A stretch of DNA of 64,000 nt, from positions 1,488,001-1,552,000 of the forward strand of contig CAVQVN010000009.1 in assembly GCA_963717135.1 (NCBI GenBank). Reading direction: 5' to 3'. The position numbers and the translations under genes are program-made. The notes beneath the pieces were generated by a model. The model was not told where the DNA came from. It did not search any database and was given only the letters and a program-made list of their open reading frames with translations. This document shows positions 51,831 through 61,860 of the stretch, piece by piece. Numbering within the stretch: the first letter of the stretch is position 1; each line of letters starts with the position of its first letter. This stretch comes from UBA4744 sp963717135. Lineage in GTDB: Bacteria; Actinomycetota; Acidimicrobiia; Spongiisociales; UBA4744.

Positions 51831-51914
51831 GAGGGAATTGTGAGGAGCGGCTGCGAGGAGGACTGTCTCACTTCGTACTCCGTACCTGGTGCGGCGACGT
51901 CAATCGTGGCAGTC

Positions 51915-51944
51915 GACCGGGGCGGGCGACCGCTCGCCCCGGTC
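51915..51944 (+). terminator. Stem-loop between binding protein and ATPase genes
   Basis: A 10-bp perfect GC stem (GACCGGGGCG, CGCCCCGGTC) with a 10-base loop in the 131-bp gap after the lipoprotein gene. No U-tract follows; probably limits ATPase relative to binding protein, as at 13627. Confidence 0.6.
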
Positions 51945-51961
51945 CCAAGCGAGGTGGCGTC

Positions 51962-53491
51962 GTGAGCGAGACCCTCATGCTGGAGATGCGGGGGATCACC
52001 AAGCGGTTCCCCGGTGTCCTGGCCAACGACCGAGTTGATTTCGATCTCAGGGCCGGCGAGGTTCACACACTGCTTGGTGAGAACGGTGCGGGCAAGAGCA
52101 CGCTGATGAAGATCCTCTACGGGCTCTATCGACAGGACGAAGGAGAGGTGCTCCTGAATGGATCTCCAATCGAGATCCAGAGCCCAACCGACGCCATCGA
52201 TCACAACATCGGGATGATCCACCAGCACTTCATGATGGTTGAGAGCCTGACCGTGGCTGAGAACGTTGCTCTCGGGTTGTCATCCAACCGGGGTTTCCGC
52301 ACCGATCTTGACGCCGTTTCCGAGCGGATTACAGAGCTCGGCTCACGATATGGTCTCAAGATCGACCCGAGTGCAACCGTCTGGCAGCTCTCGGTCGGAC
52401 AGAAACAGCGGGTGGAGATCATCAAGGCGCTCTATCGCAACGCCGAGCTGCTCATCCTCGATGAGCCGACGGCGGTCCTAACCCCGCAGGAGGTGGATCA
52501 GCTCTTCGTGACCCTCCGGCAGATGACCGACGATGGCCGCGGACTGATCTTCATCTCGCACAAGCTGCATGAGGTCCTGGCTCTCAGCGACCGTATCACC
52601 GTTCTCAGACAGGGCCGCAAGACCGGTGAAGTCCCGGTGGAAGGGGCCACCCGGGAGAGTTTGGCCCGGATGATGGTGGGGCGCGAAGTGAAGCTCGCAC
52701 CGGACAAACCGGAAGTCGAAACCGGCCGGGCGCGGCTCCGGATCGAAAACCTGACGGTGCTCGGGGATCGGGGCGATGAGGCCGTGCGAGGTCTCAACCT
52801 GGAGGTTCGGGCCGGGGAGATTCTCGGTATTGCAGGCGTATCGGGCAACGGTCAACGGGAGATGGCCGAGACCATTGGAGGACTACGCGAGCCGATCGGT
52901 GGATCGATCTACATCGATGACGTCGACGTCGCCGGCAAATCCCCCGCGGAGGTTCGCCAGGCCGGCCTCTCCTATGTGCCGGAAGGCCGCATGAAGAACG
53001 GCTGCATCGGCGAGTTCACCATCTCCGAGAACCTCCTGCTGGTAGATCACAAAGATCCCCGGTTTGTCAAGAGGGGACTCTTCGATTTCGGTGCGATCAA
53101 GGAGCATTCCGCCCGGCTGGTGAAAGAGTACGCGGTGAAAACCCCGACCCTGGAAACCACCGCTCGCAGCCTCTCGGGCGGGAACATCCAGAAAGTGATC
53201 CTGGCCAGGGAGATCTCCGGCACTCCCAAAGTCCTGCTGGCATCCCAGCCCACGCGCGGTGTGGATATCGGAGCCGCCGAGTACATCCACAAGCGCCTGG
53301 TCGGCCAGCGGGAAGAGGGCACCGCCATCCTCGTGATCTCGGAAGACCTCGACGAGGTGTTCGGACTCTCCGATCGCATTGCGGTCATCTACGAGGGACA
53401 AATAATGGGGATCGTCGACCCGGCCACGATCACCCGTCAGGAGATCGGTTTGATGATGGCCGGGGTCAGTCCGGACTCCGCTAAGAGTTGA
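51962..53491 (+). CDS. BMP-type ABC importer ATPase (two nucleotide-binding domains)
   Basis: A 509-residue double ATPase. Domain 1: Walker A GENGAGKSTLMKIL, Q-loop IHQHFMMVESLTVAENV, signature LSVGQKQRVEI, Walker B LLILDEPTAVLTP. Domain 2: degenerate Walker A GVSGNGQREMAE, VPEGRMKNG, signature LSGGNIQKVILAREI and a Walker B region ending QPTRGVDIGA. The weakened second site is normal for this family. Start GTG with GAGGTGG. Gene order permease-permease-receptor-ATPase differs from the usual receptor-ATPase-permease-permease. Confidence 0.93.
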   Translation: MSETLMLEMRGITKRFPGVLANDRVDFDLRAGEVHTLLGENGAGKSTLMKILYGLYRQDEGEVLLNGSPIEIQSPTDAIDHNIGMIHQHFMMVESLTVAENVALGLSSNRGFRTDLDAVSERITELGSRYGLKIDPSATVWQLSVGQKQRVEIIKALYRNAELLILDEPTAVLTPQEVDQLFVTLRQMTDDGRGLIFISHKLHEVLALSDRITVLRQGRKTGEVPVEGATRESLARMMVGREVKLAPDKPEVETGRARLRIENLTVLGDRGDEAVRGLNLEVRAGEILGIAGVSGNGQREMAETIGGLREPIGGSIYIDDVDVAGKSPAEVRQAGLSYVPEGRMKNGCIGEFTISENLLLVDHKDPRFVKRGLFDFGAIKEHSARLVKEYAVKTPTLETTARSLSGGNIQKVILAREISGTPKVLLASQPTRGVDIGAAEYIHKRLVGQREEGTAILVISEDLDEVFGLSDRIAVIYEGQIMGIVDPATITRQEIGLMMAGVSPDSAKS

Positions 53492-53509
53492 CCGGCGACG
53501 GCAAGCGAT

Positions 53510-54562
53510 TCAGGGAAGGATCGCTCGAAGAGCGGAAACCAACCTATCGTCGGCTTGGGGCGAACGCACCGTGAACCGCAAAAAGGAGGCCAGCCGGCTG
53601 CCCGCCGGATACGCCCTCGGTACCAGCCCCTCTTTCATCAGAGCACTCGCCACCCCGGACGCATTGGGCCCCGCCTCGCACAACAGGAAGTTGGTAGCAC
53701 CGGGCAGCACCCGGAAACCGAGATCCTCGAAGAGACCTGCCAGGCGAATCCGCTCTTCCGTTATCGAGGTGACCACATTCCTCATCCGGCCCGGCATTTC
53801 CAGCGCGGCAATCGCCAGATCGACCGAGAGGCTCGAAATGCTCCCGGGTGGCCGCACCCCATCGATCCTCGCAATCAAGTCGGGATGCCCGAGGGCATAA
53901 CCCACTCTGGCGCCGGCCAGCCCGTAGGCCTTGGACATGGTGTGAAGCACGAGCAGGTTGTGGTGCCGGTCCGCCCACGAGGCCCAGTCGTCACCGGCGA
54001 ATTCCGCGTAGGCGGCGTCGAGGACGACTATGCCGTCGGTCGCCGCGATGACCGCGGCGACCGCGGCGTCTCCGGGACGGTTCCCGATCGGGTTGGAGGG
54101 AGCACACAACCACACGACCTCAGCATCTCGGGCCGCGTTGATCACTTCGTCGGTCGGAAACTCGAAGTCGGGAGGCGACGCCTCGACCCCGACCACGTTG
54201 CCGTGAGCCTGGGCGGTGGCTATCTCATACAGCGGATAGGTGGGAGTGACCGTGACCGCGTTCTGACCCGGAGCCAGGAAGGCCCGGGCGGCCAGCAAAA
54301 TCAGCTCATCGGCACCGGCTCCGGGCGCGATCTGATCGGGGTCGAGACCGGTGACCTGGGCGACCGCTTCTCGAAGGGTGCCGTACCCGGCGGCCGGATA
54401 TTCGTTGAGGTTCCCGCTTCGACGGCGGACGAGATCAACCGCCCAGTCGGTCGGGAAGGGTGAAGTGTTGTGGTCGAACCGCTCGACCTGCTCTGGTTCC
54501 AGACCCGCCGCCCGGGCGATCTCCTCCGTGCTCGGCTGCCATTGATACTTCGGAAAGCTCAC
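53510..54562 (-). CDS. HisC-like class I/II aminotransferase
   Basis: A 350-residue PLP aminotransferase resembling histidinol-phosphate or threonine-phosphate decarboxylase relatives: FDHNTSPFPTDW, GAGADELILLAARAF, SNPIGNRPGD, VVLDAAYAEFAGD, the Lys in HTMSKAYGLAGARVGYALG. I start at GTG 54562, 10 bp below the stop of the upstream gene; an earlier start would overlap it and adds no homology. No his genes are adjacent, so histidine synthesis is not certain. Confidence 0.83.
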   Translation of the reverse strand: MSFPKYQWQPSTEEIARAAGLEPEQVERFDHNTSPFPTDWAVDLVRRRSGNLNEYPAAGYGTLREAVAQVTGLDPDQIAPGAGADELILLAARAFLAPGQNAVTVTPTYPLYEIATAQAHGNVVGVEASPPDFEFPTDEVINAARDAEVVWLCAPSNPIGNRPGDAAVAAVIAATDGIVVLDAAYAEFAGDDWASWADRHHNLLVLHTMSKAYGLAGARVGYALGHPDLIARIDGVRPPGSISSLSVDLAIAALEMPGRMRNVVTSITEERIRLAGLFEDLGFRVLPGATNFLLCEAGPNASGVASALMKEGLVPRAYPAGSRLASFLRFTVRSPQADDRLVSALRAILP

Positions 54563-54572
54563 CGGCTGGATT

Positions 54573-55694
54573 CTACGACCGACTCGGTTGCCGCTCGTCC
54601 AGATCAATCACAACGTCGGTTTGCTTGGATGTCTTGAGCGGTGAGAGAGTTCCCAGCGACTCGGCGACTACCACCGCGTCATCTCCCGGCTCGAGGCGGA
54701 AATCACTTGGCGGGTTGATGAAGGAAGAACCGTTTCGGCTCACGGCCAGCACTGTTGCCTGATGATCGCGCCGCATGCGCGTAGCCAGTTCGTCGATCGA
54801 GGCACCGAGGTAGTCATCGGGTAGCTCAACCCGGTAGAGCTCAGACCCGTCTCCCCCGGCCACCATGTCTGCCACCACCGCCGACAGCCCGGGATACATG
54901 GCGGTGCGGGCCAGTAGATGGGCGGCCAACCGGGAGCTGACCAGCAGTTCGTCGACCTTGGTGCGCCGGAAGTGTTCTACATGTTTGGGATTGTTGACCT
55001 CGACTACGGTCCGCACCCGCGGTGCCAGATCCTCAATCGCCAGTACGGTGAGGATCGATCGCATATCGGCTTCGTTGGATCCATCCGTCGGGCAAATAAT
55101 GGCTGCCGCGGCCTCCTCGATACCCGCCCGCTTGAGGTCGTCGGCATTGGTCGTATCGCCCCGTACGAAATACGCATCGTCCCCCGCCGGGTTCCGGTCG
55201 GCTTCATGGATGACCACGACCTCCCGGTCGAACTCGTCGGAGCGAAGCTCATCGATCAGGTCGCGGGCCGTGGAGTTCCATCCACAGACGACGATGTGCC
55301 CTCTATGTCCTGCTGCACCCATGCCCTGTCCCTCCTTCAACAAGAAATCGATGACAAATCCGACCAGTGCCCCGGTGATGGTGGCGAGAATCCCTATCCC
55401 AAAGAGGGCCAGAAGCCAGCTCACCACCCAGCCAAGCGGGGTTGTGACGTGCGAGGCGTCGCCCTGACCAAGGACCGTGGTGATCCCCCAGTAGAACGAC
55501 TCGCCAAATGCCGCCAGGGTGAGCTCTTTCTCCAGGAGCGTGATGGCGATGGCCGCCAACGAGACGACCACTATCAAGCCCGACAGTAGGGCAACGAAGA
55601 ATCGCCGATCGACTTGCTTGGCCACCCGCCGGACATGCCACATGACCCGACGAAGAAAAGCCGAATGAAAGAGTGCGCCGAGCCGCTCTCGCAT
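54573..55694 (-). CDS. Two-helix channel with C-terminal TrkA-N/TrkA-C domains (atypical K+ channel)
   Basis: A 373-residue membrane protein. After a basic N-terminus come two membrane helices bracketing a pore loop that reads TTVLGQGDASHVTTP, where potassium channels have T-V-G-Y-G-D. Next is a Rossmann RCK domain (GHIVVCGWNSTARDLIDELR; FVRGDTTNADDLKRAGI) and a TrkA-C-like end. ATG 55694 has GGGAGG. The GQG in place of GYG suggests altered or lost K+ selectivity. Confidence 0.85.
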   Translation of the reverse strand: MRERLGALFHSAFLRRVMWHVRRVAKQVDRRFFVALLSGLIVVVSLAAIAITLLEKELTLAAFGESFYWGITTVLGQGDASHVTTPLGWVVSWLLALFGIGILATITGALVGFVIDFLLKEGQGMGAAGHRGHIVVCGWNSTARDLIDELRSDEFDREVVVIHEADRNPAGDDAYFVRGDTTNADDLKRAGIEEAAAAIICPTDGSNEADMRSILTVLAIEDLAPRVRTVVEVNNPKHVEHFRRTKVDELLVSSRLAAHLLARTAMYPGLSAVVADMVAGGDGSELYRVELPDDYLGASIDELATRMRRDHQATVLAVSRNGSSFINPPSDFRLEPGDDAVVVAESLGTLSPLKTSKQTDVVIDLDERQPSRS

Positions 55695-55825
55695 GGTTCC
55701 TCCCTCTCCGGACCGGAAAACTACTCGACCAACTCGAGGCGTGACGACCAAAGTGTCTCCTCTGTGGAACTCGAGCCCACCCCCAAGCCGAGTAGCTCAC
55801 TCCCGGAACCGAGTATCTTGGCCGC

Positions 55826-56449
55826 ATGCACGTCGTTTCGGTCCAGGTTGGGTCTCCTCACACCCTGCAAGTTGGTGAGCGGGCCGTGGAAACGGGGATC
55901 ATCAAGTCCCCGGTAGACGAAATCCTCGTCAATGTCGAGGGTATTGCAGACGACGCCGTGATGAATTCCCAACACCACGGCGGGCCGGATCAGGCGGTCT
56001 ACGTGTATTCCTTCGAAGATTACAAATGGTGGATACAACAGCTCAATCGGTCGTTGGAGCCCGGGTCTTTTGGAGAGAACCTGACAGTCTCGGGGATCCC
56101 GGAGCTGGTTCGCGTCGGTGACCGGCTCCTCATCGATGGCGTCCTGCTCGAGGCGACGGCACCCCGCATTCCCTGCGCCACTTTCGCCGCCCGGATCGGG
56201 GATCCTGGATGGATTCGCCGTTTTCGCGACGCCCGGCGCCCGGGTTTCTACTGCCGGGTCCTCGAACCGGGCACCATCCGGGCAGGCACCACGGTGGAAT
56301 GGATCTCCGCCCCCGCAGAGAACATCTCGCTGGTGGAGATGGTGGATCACGCCTACTCGAGCGATCTTCCGGTGGCGGACGCCCAGCGCGCCATGGCCTC
56401 CCCCATCTCGCATCGGGCCCGTGCTCAGTATCAAGCCCGGTTGCAGTAA
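55826..56449 (+). CDS. MOSC-domain protein (YiiM-like)
   Basis: A 207-residue protein with the MOSC sulfur-carrier fold: DDAVMNSQHHGGPDQAVYVYSFEDY, GSFGENLTVSG, RVGDRLLIDG and the conserved Cys in RIPCATFAARIG. Related to YiiM, which reduces N-hydroxylated substrates with a molybdenum cofactor. It is divergent from the channel gene, and no ribosome-binding site is obvious at ATG. Confidence 0.9.
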   Translation: MHVVSVQVGSPHTLQVGERAVETGIIKSPVDEILVNVEGIADDAVMNSQHHGGPDQAVYVYSFEDYKWWIQQLNRSLEPGSFGENLTVSGIPELVRVGDRLLIDGVLLEATAPRIPCATFAARIGDPGWIRRFRDARRPGFYCRVLEPGTIRAGTTVEWISAPAENISLVEMVDHAYSSDLPVADAQRAMASPISHRARAQYQARLQ

Positions 56450-56568
56450 GCCGACCGAGGCCTCGCCGGAGAATCTCCGCTGGCGATCGCCGCCCAACTT
56501 CTGACCGGCCCCGCCACACCGATGACGGACCCCCGATCCGGAAGCGCGTTTCCCGACGGCGGACGAGA

Positions 56569-57987
56569 ATGGTGATTGTGTCGAACGTTGCCGTCATCGG
56601 AGCCGGACCCAACGGGCTGGGAGCCGCCATCGTCCTCCAACAGGCAGGTCGGTTGGTAACCGTCTATGAGAAGTCGGACACCTTAGGTGGTGCGGCCGGA
56701 ACCGCCGAACTCACCCTGCCCGGCTTTCGCCACGACCTGGGTGCAGGCGTGCACCCGCTCGGCGCGACCTCGCCTCTGTTTCAATCACTGCCGATGGAAG
56801 AACACGGGCTCCGGTGGCTTCGACCCGAGATCCCGCTGGCTCATCCGCTCGAGGACGGGACGACCGCCACGCTGCACCACTCGGTCACCGTCACCGCCGA
56901 ACGATTGGAGGCCGACGGACCACTCTACGAACGGGTGGTGGGAAAACTGGCCCGGCAATGGGACCTGATCTCGGAAGCGGTATTCGGCCCGGTGCTACGT
57001 ATTCCCTCCCATCCGCTCGCACTGTCCGGGCTGGGATTGCGGGGTCTCCGGCCGGCCGAGATGGCTCAACGATCACTTCGCACCGGCCAGGGGCGAGCGT
57101 TGCTGGCAGGGCTGGCCGCCCATACACCCATGCCGCTCTCCCAACCCGGGAATACCGCCGTGGCCCTCGTGCTGGCGGCGCTGGTACACGTGAGCGGTTG
57201 GCCGGTCGCCGAGGGGGGATCCCAGGCCATTGCGGATGCCCTAGCCTCGATCCTCAGGGGAATGGGAGGGACCATTGAGACCGACCGTTATGTGCGAGAC
57301 CTCGAGGACCTCCCCCCGGTCGAGACCGTACTTTTCGACACCGGGCCACGAGCCATGGCCACAATCGCCGGTCACCGACTGCCGAACCGCGCCGGACGGC
57401 GGTACCGGCGGTACCGCCACGGGCCGGGCGTCTTCAAGGTGGATTTCGCCTTGGCCGGACCGGTTCCCTGGAGCGCTCCGGACTGTCGCCGGGCCGGCAC
57501 TCTGCACGTGGGCGGTCCGGCCGACGAAATCGCCCAGGCGGAACAGGCCGTGTGGGATGGAAGGATTCCCCACCGGCCTTTCGTGATCGCCTCACAACCG
57601 ACGATCGTCGACCCCACTCGCACCCCCGCCGGCAAGCACGTGCTATGGGCCTACTGTCATGTTCCGGCCGGTTCTCCCATCGACATGACCGAGGCCATCG
57701 AACGTCAGATTGAACGTTTTGCTCCCGGGTTCCGAGAACTGATTCTGGCCCGGCACACCATGAGTCCCGCCGACCTCGAGGAATGGAATCCCAACCTGGT
57801 CGGAGGCGATATCGCCGGCGGGCGAACCGATCGGTTGCGAATGCTCTTCCGGCCGCAGTTGAGGCTCAACCCTTATCTAGTAGGTCCGGGCATGTACCTG
57901 TGTTCGTCGGCCACTCCCCCGGGTCCCGGAGTCCACGGCATGGCCGGCTATCACGCCGCCCGGGCCGTGCTGCGCAACTCCAATTGA
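56569..57987 (+). CDS. Phytoene-desaturase-like FAD oxidoreductase
   Basis: A 472-residue flavin protein. The FAD-binding motif VIGAGPNGLGAAIVLQQAGRLVTVYEK opens it, with DLGAGVHPLG, the middle GGSQAIADALASILRGMGGTIET and the C-terminal SATPPGPGVHGMAGYHAAR. I start at ATG 56569, where homology begins; the frame is open further upstream over the MOSC gene. No carotenoid genes flank it, so the substrate is unassigned. Confidence 0.85.
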   Translation: MVIVSNVAVIGAGPNGLGAAIVLQQAGRLVTVYEKSDTLGGAAGTAELTLPGFRHDLGAGVHPLGATSPLFQSLPMEEHGLRWLRPEIPLAHPLEDGTTATLHHSVTVTAERLEADGPLYERVVGKLARQWDLISEAVFGPVLRIPSHPLALSGLGLRGLRPAEMAQRSLRTGQGRALLAGLAAHTPMPLSQPGNTAVALVLAALVHVSGWPVAEGGSQAIADALASILRGMGGTIETDRYVRDLEDLPPVETVLFDTGPRAMATIAGHRLPNRAGRRYRRYRHGPGVFKVDFALAGPVPWSAPDCRRAGTLHVGGPADEIAQAEQAVWDGRIPHRPFVIASQPTIVDPTRTPAGKHVLWAYCHVPAGSPIDMTEAIERQIERFAPGFRELILARHTMSPADLEEWNPNLVGGDIAGGRTDRLRMLFRPQLRLNPYLVGPGMYLCSSATPPGPGVHGMAGYHAARAVLRNSN

Positions 57988-58080
57988 ATGCTGAACCCGT
58001 CCTACCGCCCGCCGGGTACACTCGCGGGTCCGATCCGACCGAGCCCAACGGCCCATACTGGAGGGAATGCGTCTGTGGGA

Positions 58081-60259
58081 ATGACATCCGATCGGCACGC
58101 AGCAGGGAAAGGGGTCCGGTCTCGGCACGTTCGGTGGGGTCTTCACACCATCGATCCTGACCATTCTCGGTGTGATCATGTATCTCCGGTTTGGCTGGGT
58201 CGTCGGCCAGGCCGGTTTATCAGGATCGCTGGTCATCGTCACCATCGCCACGGGCATCACTTTCTTGACCGGGCTTTCCATATCCCAGATCGCGACCGAC
58301 CAACGAATCCGGGCCGGAGGGGCCTACTACATGGTCAGCCGGGCTTTGGGAGTCGAGATCGGCGGTGCCATCGGCATTCCGCTCTACCTGGCCCAGGCGC
58401 TGTCGGTGTCCCTCTACACCATCGGCTTTGCCGAAAGCGTGACCAGGGTCTTCCCGATCTTGGATCAACGCATCATCGGTCTGATCACCACGGTCCTGGT
58501 GGCGGTAATTGCGCTTATTTCTGCCCGGGTGGCCATTCGCGCCCAGTACTTCATCATGGCGGGCATAGGCCTGTCGTTGCTGTCGTTCTTTCTCGGACAT
58601 TCTGCGACGATCGAAGCAGCCGCCACTTTTGAGCGGATCGGGTTCTGGCAAGTCTTCGCAGTGTTCTTCCCGGCGGTGACCGGCATCATGGCCGGAGTCA
58701 ACATGTCGGGAGATCTGGCCAACCCGCGCCGGTCAATCCCCCGTGGAACGATGGCCGCAATCGGCGTCAGCTACCTCATCTACATGGCCATCCCCTTGTT
58801 CCTCTCGCAGCGGGCCACGGCTGCCCAACTCGTGGCCGACCCGTTGATCATGAGGAACATCGCAATCTGGGGAGATGCCATTCTGATCGGCGTTTGGGGA
58901 GCAACCCTCTCCAGTGCCCTTGGCAGCATGCTGGGCGCCCCGCGGATTTTGCAGGCCATTGCCCGCGACAACATCCTCCCCAGGCCGTTTCGGTTTCTCG
59001 GCCGGGGAAACGGACCCCACGACGAACCGAGAGTCGGCACGTATGTAACCCTGGGTCTCGCGCTCACCGCGGTGGCGCTGGGTGACCTCAACGTCATCGC
59101 GCCGATCCTGACCATGTTCTTCCTGGCCACCTATGCGGTCGTCAATATCGTGTCGGCCGTCGAGCGTCTGCTGCGCAGCCCGTCCTTCCGACCTACCTTC
59201 AGAGTGCACTGGTTGTTCTCATTGCTCGGAGCGGTGAGCTGCTCGGCGGTCATGTTCCTCATCGATGCCCCGGCCACCGTTATCTCGGCGGTGATCGTGC
59301 TCGGCGTCTACCTGTGGCTGAAACGCCGCGGGTTGCGCAGTACCTGGGGAGATGTCCGGCAGGGCATGTGGCAGGCCATGATTCGCTGGGGTCTCTTCAA
59401 CCTGGGAGTACAAACGAAAGCCCGCAGCTGGAGACCTCACTTCCTGGTGCTGGCAGGCAATCCGGACAAGCGCTGGTACCTCATCGACCTGGCCAACACG
59501 ATCTCGCAGAATCGAGGGATCCTCAGCGTGGCCACCATTCTTCCCGAGTCGGCCTCCAGCACGGACCGCAAGAACAGTCTGACCGCCACCATCCAGGACC
59601 ACCTGGAACAGCGGAACGTCGATGCACTTGTGCGAGTCGTGTCGGCTGCCACCCCTTATGAAGGGGCGGCAACTCTGGTCGAGGCGTACGGCCTTGGTTA
59701 TCTGGTGCCCAATACCGTCTTGCTCGGGGACGGCGAGACCACCCAGGACCCGATCGAGTATGCGCAGATGATCGCCAGTTTCTACCGGGCCAACCGCAAC
59801 GTCGTAATCGTCAGGGCCGACGAAGATCGCCTCTTCGGGAGACGGCGTCATATCGACGTCTGGTGGCAGAGCATGCGCGGCAACGGAAGTCTCATGGTCA
59901 CCCTCGGGCACCTCATCTCCTCCAGCCTCACGTGGAGCAACGTCGGCCTGCACGTTCGCATGATCGTCAAGGACGAGGAGGGAGCCGCCGGAGCCCGGCA
60001 AAACCTCGCCGAGCTCATCTCGTCGACCCGGATGCAGGCTGCGGTCGATGTACTGGTCGACGACCGCCCTCCCCTCGACGTCATCAGCACGACTTCAACG
60101 GCGGCCGATCTGACCTTCATCGGTCTACCGCGGCCGATCGGTGAGATCGAGACATTCGCCGCCCATCTCCGCTTCCTGATCGAACGAACTCGCCACCTCC
60201 CGGCCGTGGCCTACGTGCTGGCTGCCGAAGATGTCGAGTTCGATCGGATCCTCCGATAA
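58081..60259 (+). CDS. SLC12-like cation-chloride cotransporter / APC permease, 5' frameshift
   Basis: About 725 residues. From GTG 58172 the frame is clean, but homology continues upstream in that frame (GTFGGVFTPSILTILGVIMY, the SLC12 signature) to a stop at 58082 with no start codon. ATG 58081 in frame 1 (MTSDRHAAGKG) joins perfectly if one G is removed from the GGGG run near 58111-58114. About twelve membrane helices follow, with ANPRRSIPRGTM, then a cytosolic C-terminal domain (PHFLVLAGNPDKRWYLIDLA). Either a sequencing insertion or phase variation. Confidence 0.82.
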
Positions 60260-60327
60260 CTTGACCCTCGACGACGGGTGGAACGCCCCGGCGCGCTTAG
60301 GCTGACGGTTTCCGACGAGGGCCGAAG

Positions 60328-61257
60328 ATGGGATCGCGAATCCTCAGCACGAGCGCCGGCACTAATCGAGAGGCTTTCACGCCCATCGATTGGGCCCTGT
60401 TCGTTTCTATCGGCTTGATCTGGGGCTCCTCCTTTCTGTTGATCGACATCGGCCTGGAAGCCTTTCACCCGGGCCTCATAACCTGGATGAGGATCGCATT
60501 CGGGGCATTGATTCTCGCTCTGGTGCCGAGAGCCCGGCGCCGGATTGAGCCCTTCGACCGCCCCCGGTTGATTGCTCTCTCCTTCGTGTGGGTGGCCATA
60601 CCCTTCACCCTGTTCCCGATCGCTCAGCAGTACATCAACTCGGCCGCAGCCGGGATGCTCAACGGTGCCATGCCGATCTTCGCTGCCGCGATCGCCACCA
60701 TCCTGCTGAAGAAGCTCCCCCATGGAGCAGTGCTGGTCGGATTGGTCCTCGGGTTCGTCGGAGTGGGCGCCATCAGTCTGTCGTCCGGATCAGGTGATTC
60801 TTCCGAGGCCCTGGGAGTGATCCTCGTGTTGCTGGCCACCCTTTGCTACGGATTGGCCATCAACATCGCTGCCCCGATCAATCAGCAATACGGATCATTG
60901 GCCGTCAATGCCCGGATGCTGGCATACGCCACCATTTGGACCGCCCCTTTCGGCGCCACCGGATTGCTCAATTCGACTTTTGCGTGGGATTCGTTCCTGG
61001 CGATTGTCGTATTGGGAGCAATAGGCACCGGGCTGGCCTTCTTGATCATGGGATCGCTGGTCGGTCGGGTTGGGTCAACCCGATCTTCTTTCATAACGTA
61101 CATCCTCCCGGTCGTCGCCCTGGTCCTCGGTGTCGTGTTCCGCAACGATCAGGTATCGGTCGTTGCTCTGGTGGGCGTCGTGCTGGTCATCGTCGGAGCG
61201 CTGTTGGCAGCCCGACGAGAGCCGGTCCCACGATCGGTGGTGCGGGCGGACGGCTGA
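60328..61257 (+). CDS. EamA/DMT-superfamily transporter
   Basis: A 309-residue ten-helix transporter made of two EamA repeats: ALFVSIGLIWGSSFLLIDIGL, VAIPFTLFPIAQQYINSAAAGMLNGAMP, and the second-half GAIGTGLAFLIMGSLVGRVG, YILPVVALVLGV. Such proteins mostly export metabolites or amino acids. ATG has GAGGG upstream. The two lines of evidence, topology and repeat motifs, are strong; substrate is unknown. Confidence 0.92.
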   Translation: MGSRILSTSAGTNREAFTPIDWALFVSIGLIWGSSFLLIDIGLEAFHPGLITWMRIAFGALILALVPRARRRIEPFDRPRLIALSFVWVAIPFTLFPIAQQYINSAAAGMLNGAMPIFAAAIATILLKKLPHGAVLVGLVLGFVGVGAISLSSGSGDSSEALGVILVLLATLCYGLAINIAAPINQQYGSLAVNARMLAYATIWTAPFGATGLLNSTFAWDSFLAIVVLGAIGTGLAFLIMGSLVGRVGSTRSSFITYILPVVALVLGVVFRNDQVSVVALVGVVLVIVGALLAARREPVPRSVVRADG

Positions 61258-61300
61258 GACGGTCGCCGGCAGTCCTACCACGATTACGCTGCTCCTCGAG

Positions 61301-61753
61301 GTGTCGGTGATCAAACTCACGATCAGAACCGAAATCAGGGTTCCGGCCGAAGAGGCATTCCTCTACGTGAAGGATTTCTCGAACAACGCCAAATGGCAAA
61401 GCGGAATCAAGTCGACCGATTGGACTTCACCACCGCCCATCCGGGTGGGTTCCACCTACGACCAGTTGGCCGACTACAAGGACACCGTCACCGGCTACGA
61501 GATCATCGCCATCGAGCCGAGCCGATCGATAACCACCGAGTCCCGCCGGGGGGCGACCTTTCCCATCACCGTCACTCGCCGGGTCGACCCCCTGGGCCCG
61601 TCCCGCTGTCGGATCACAGTTGATCTCGTCGGACACCCGCGGGGGTGGCGAAGGTTCGCCAGGCCTCTCGTTGTGAACACGGTCCGCAAGTCGATCGAAG
61701 CCGATTACCGGCGCCTGAAGCGCTTGTTGGAGGCGACCGAAGACGAAGATTGA
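61301..61753 (+). CDS. SRPBCC (polyketide-cyclase/START-like) protein
   Basis: A protein of about 150 residues with the hydrophobic-cavity fold: TIRTEIRVPAEEAFLYVKDFSNNAKW, TYDQLADYKDTVTGYEIIAIEPSRSIT, and a C-terminal helix VNTVRKSIEADYRRLKRLLEA. Starts GTG 61301 or GTG 61307; neither has a firm ribosome-binding site. Ligand unknown. Confidence 0.82.
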   Translation: MSVIKLTIRTEIRVPAEEAFLYVKDFSNNAKWQSGIKSTDWTSPPPIRVGSTYDQLADYKDTVTGYEIIAIEPSRSITTESRRGATFPITVTRRVDPLGPSRCRITVDLVGHPRGWRRFARPLVVNTVRKSIEADYRRLKRLLEATEDED

Positions 61754-61860
61754 GAAGAGAGCCGGATGTATTCCCAGACTCAGCGCGCCCCGGGATCGAA
61801 CCTTCCCGCAGCCGCACATCAGACTCCGAGTAGAGGCCTATCGTGGGTGGCGACACGACT

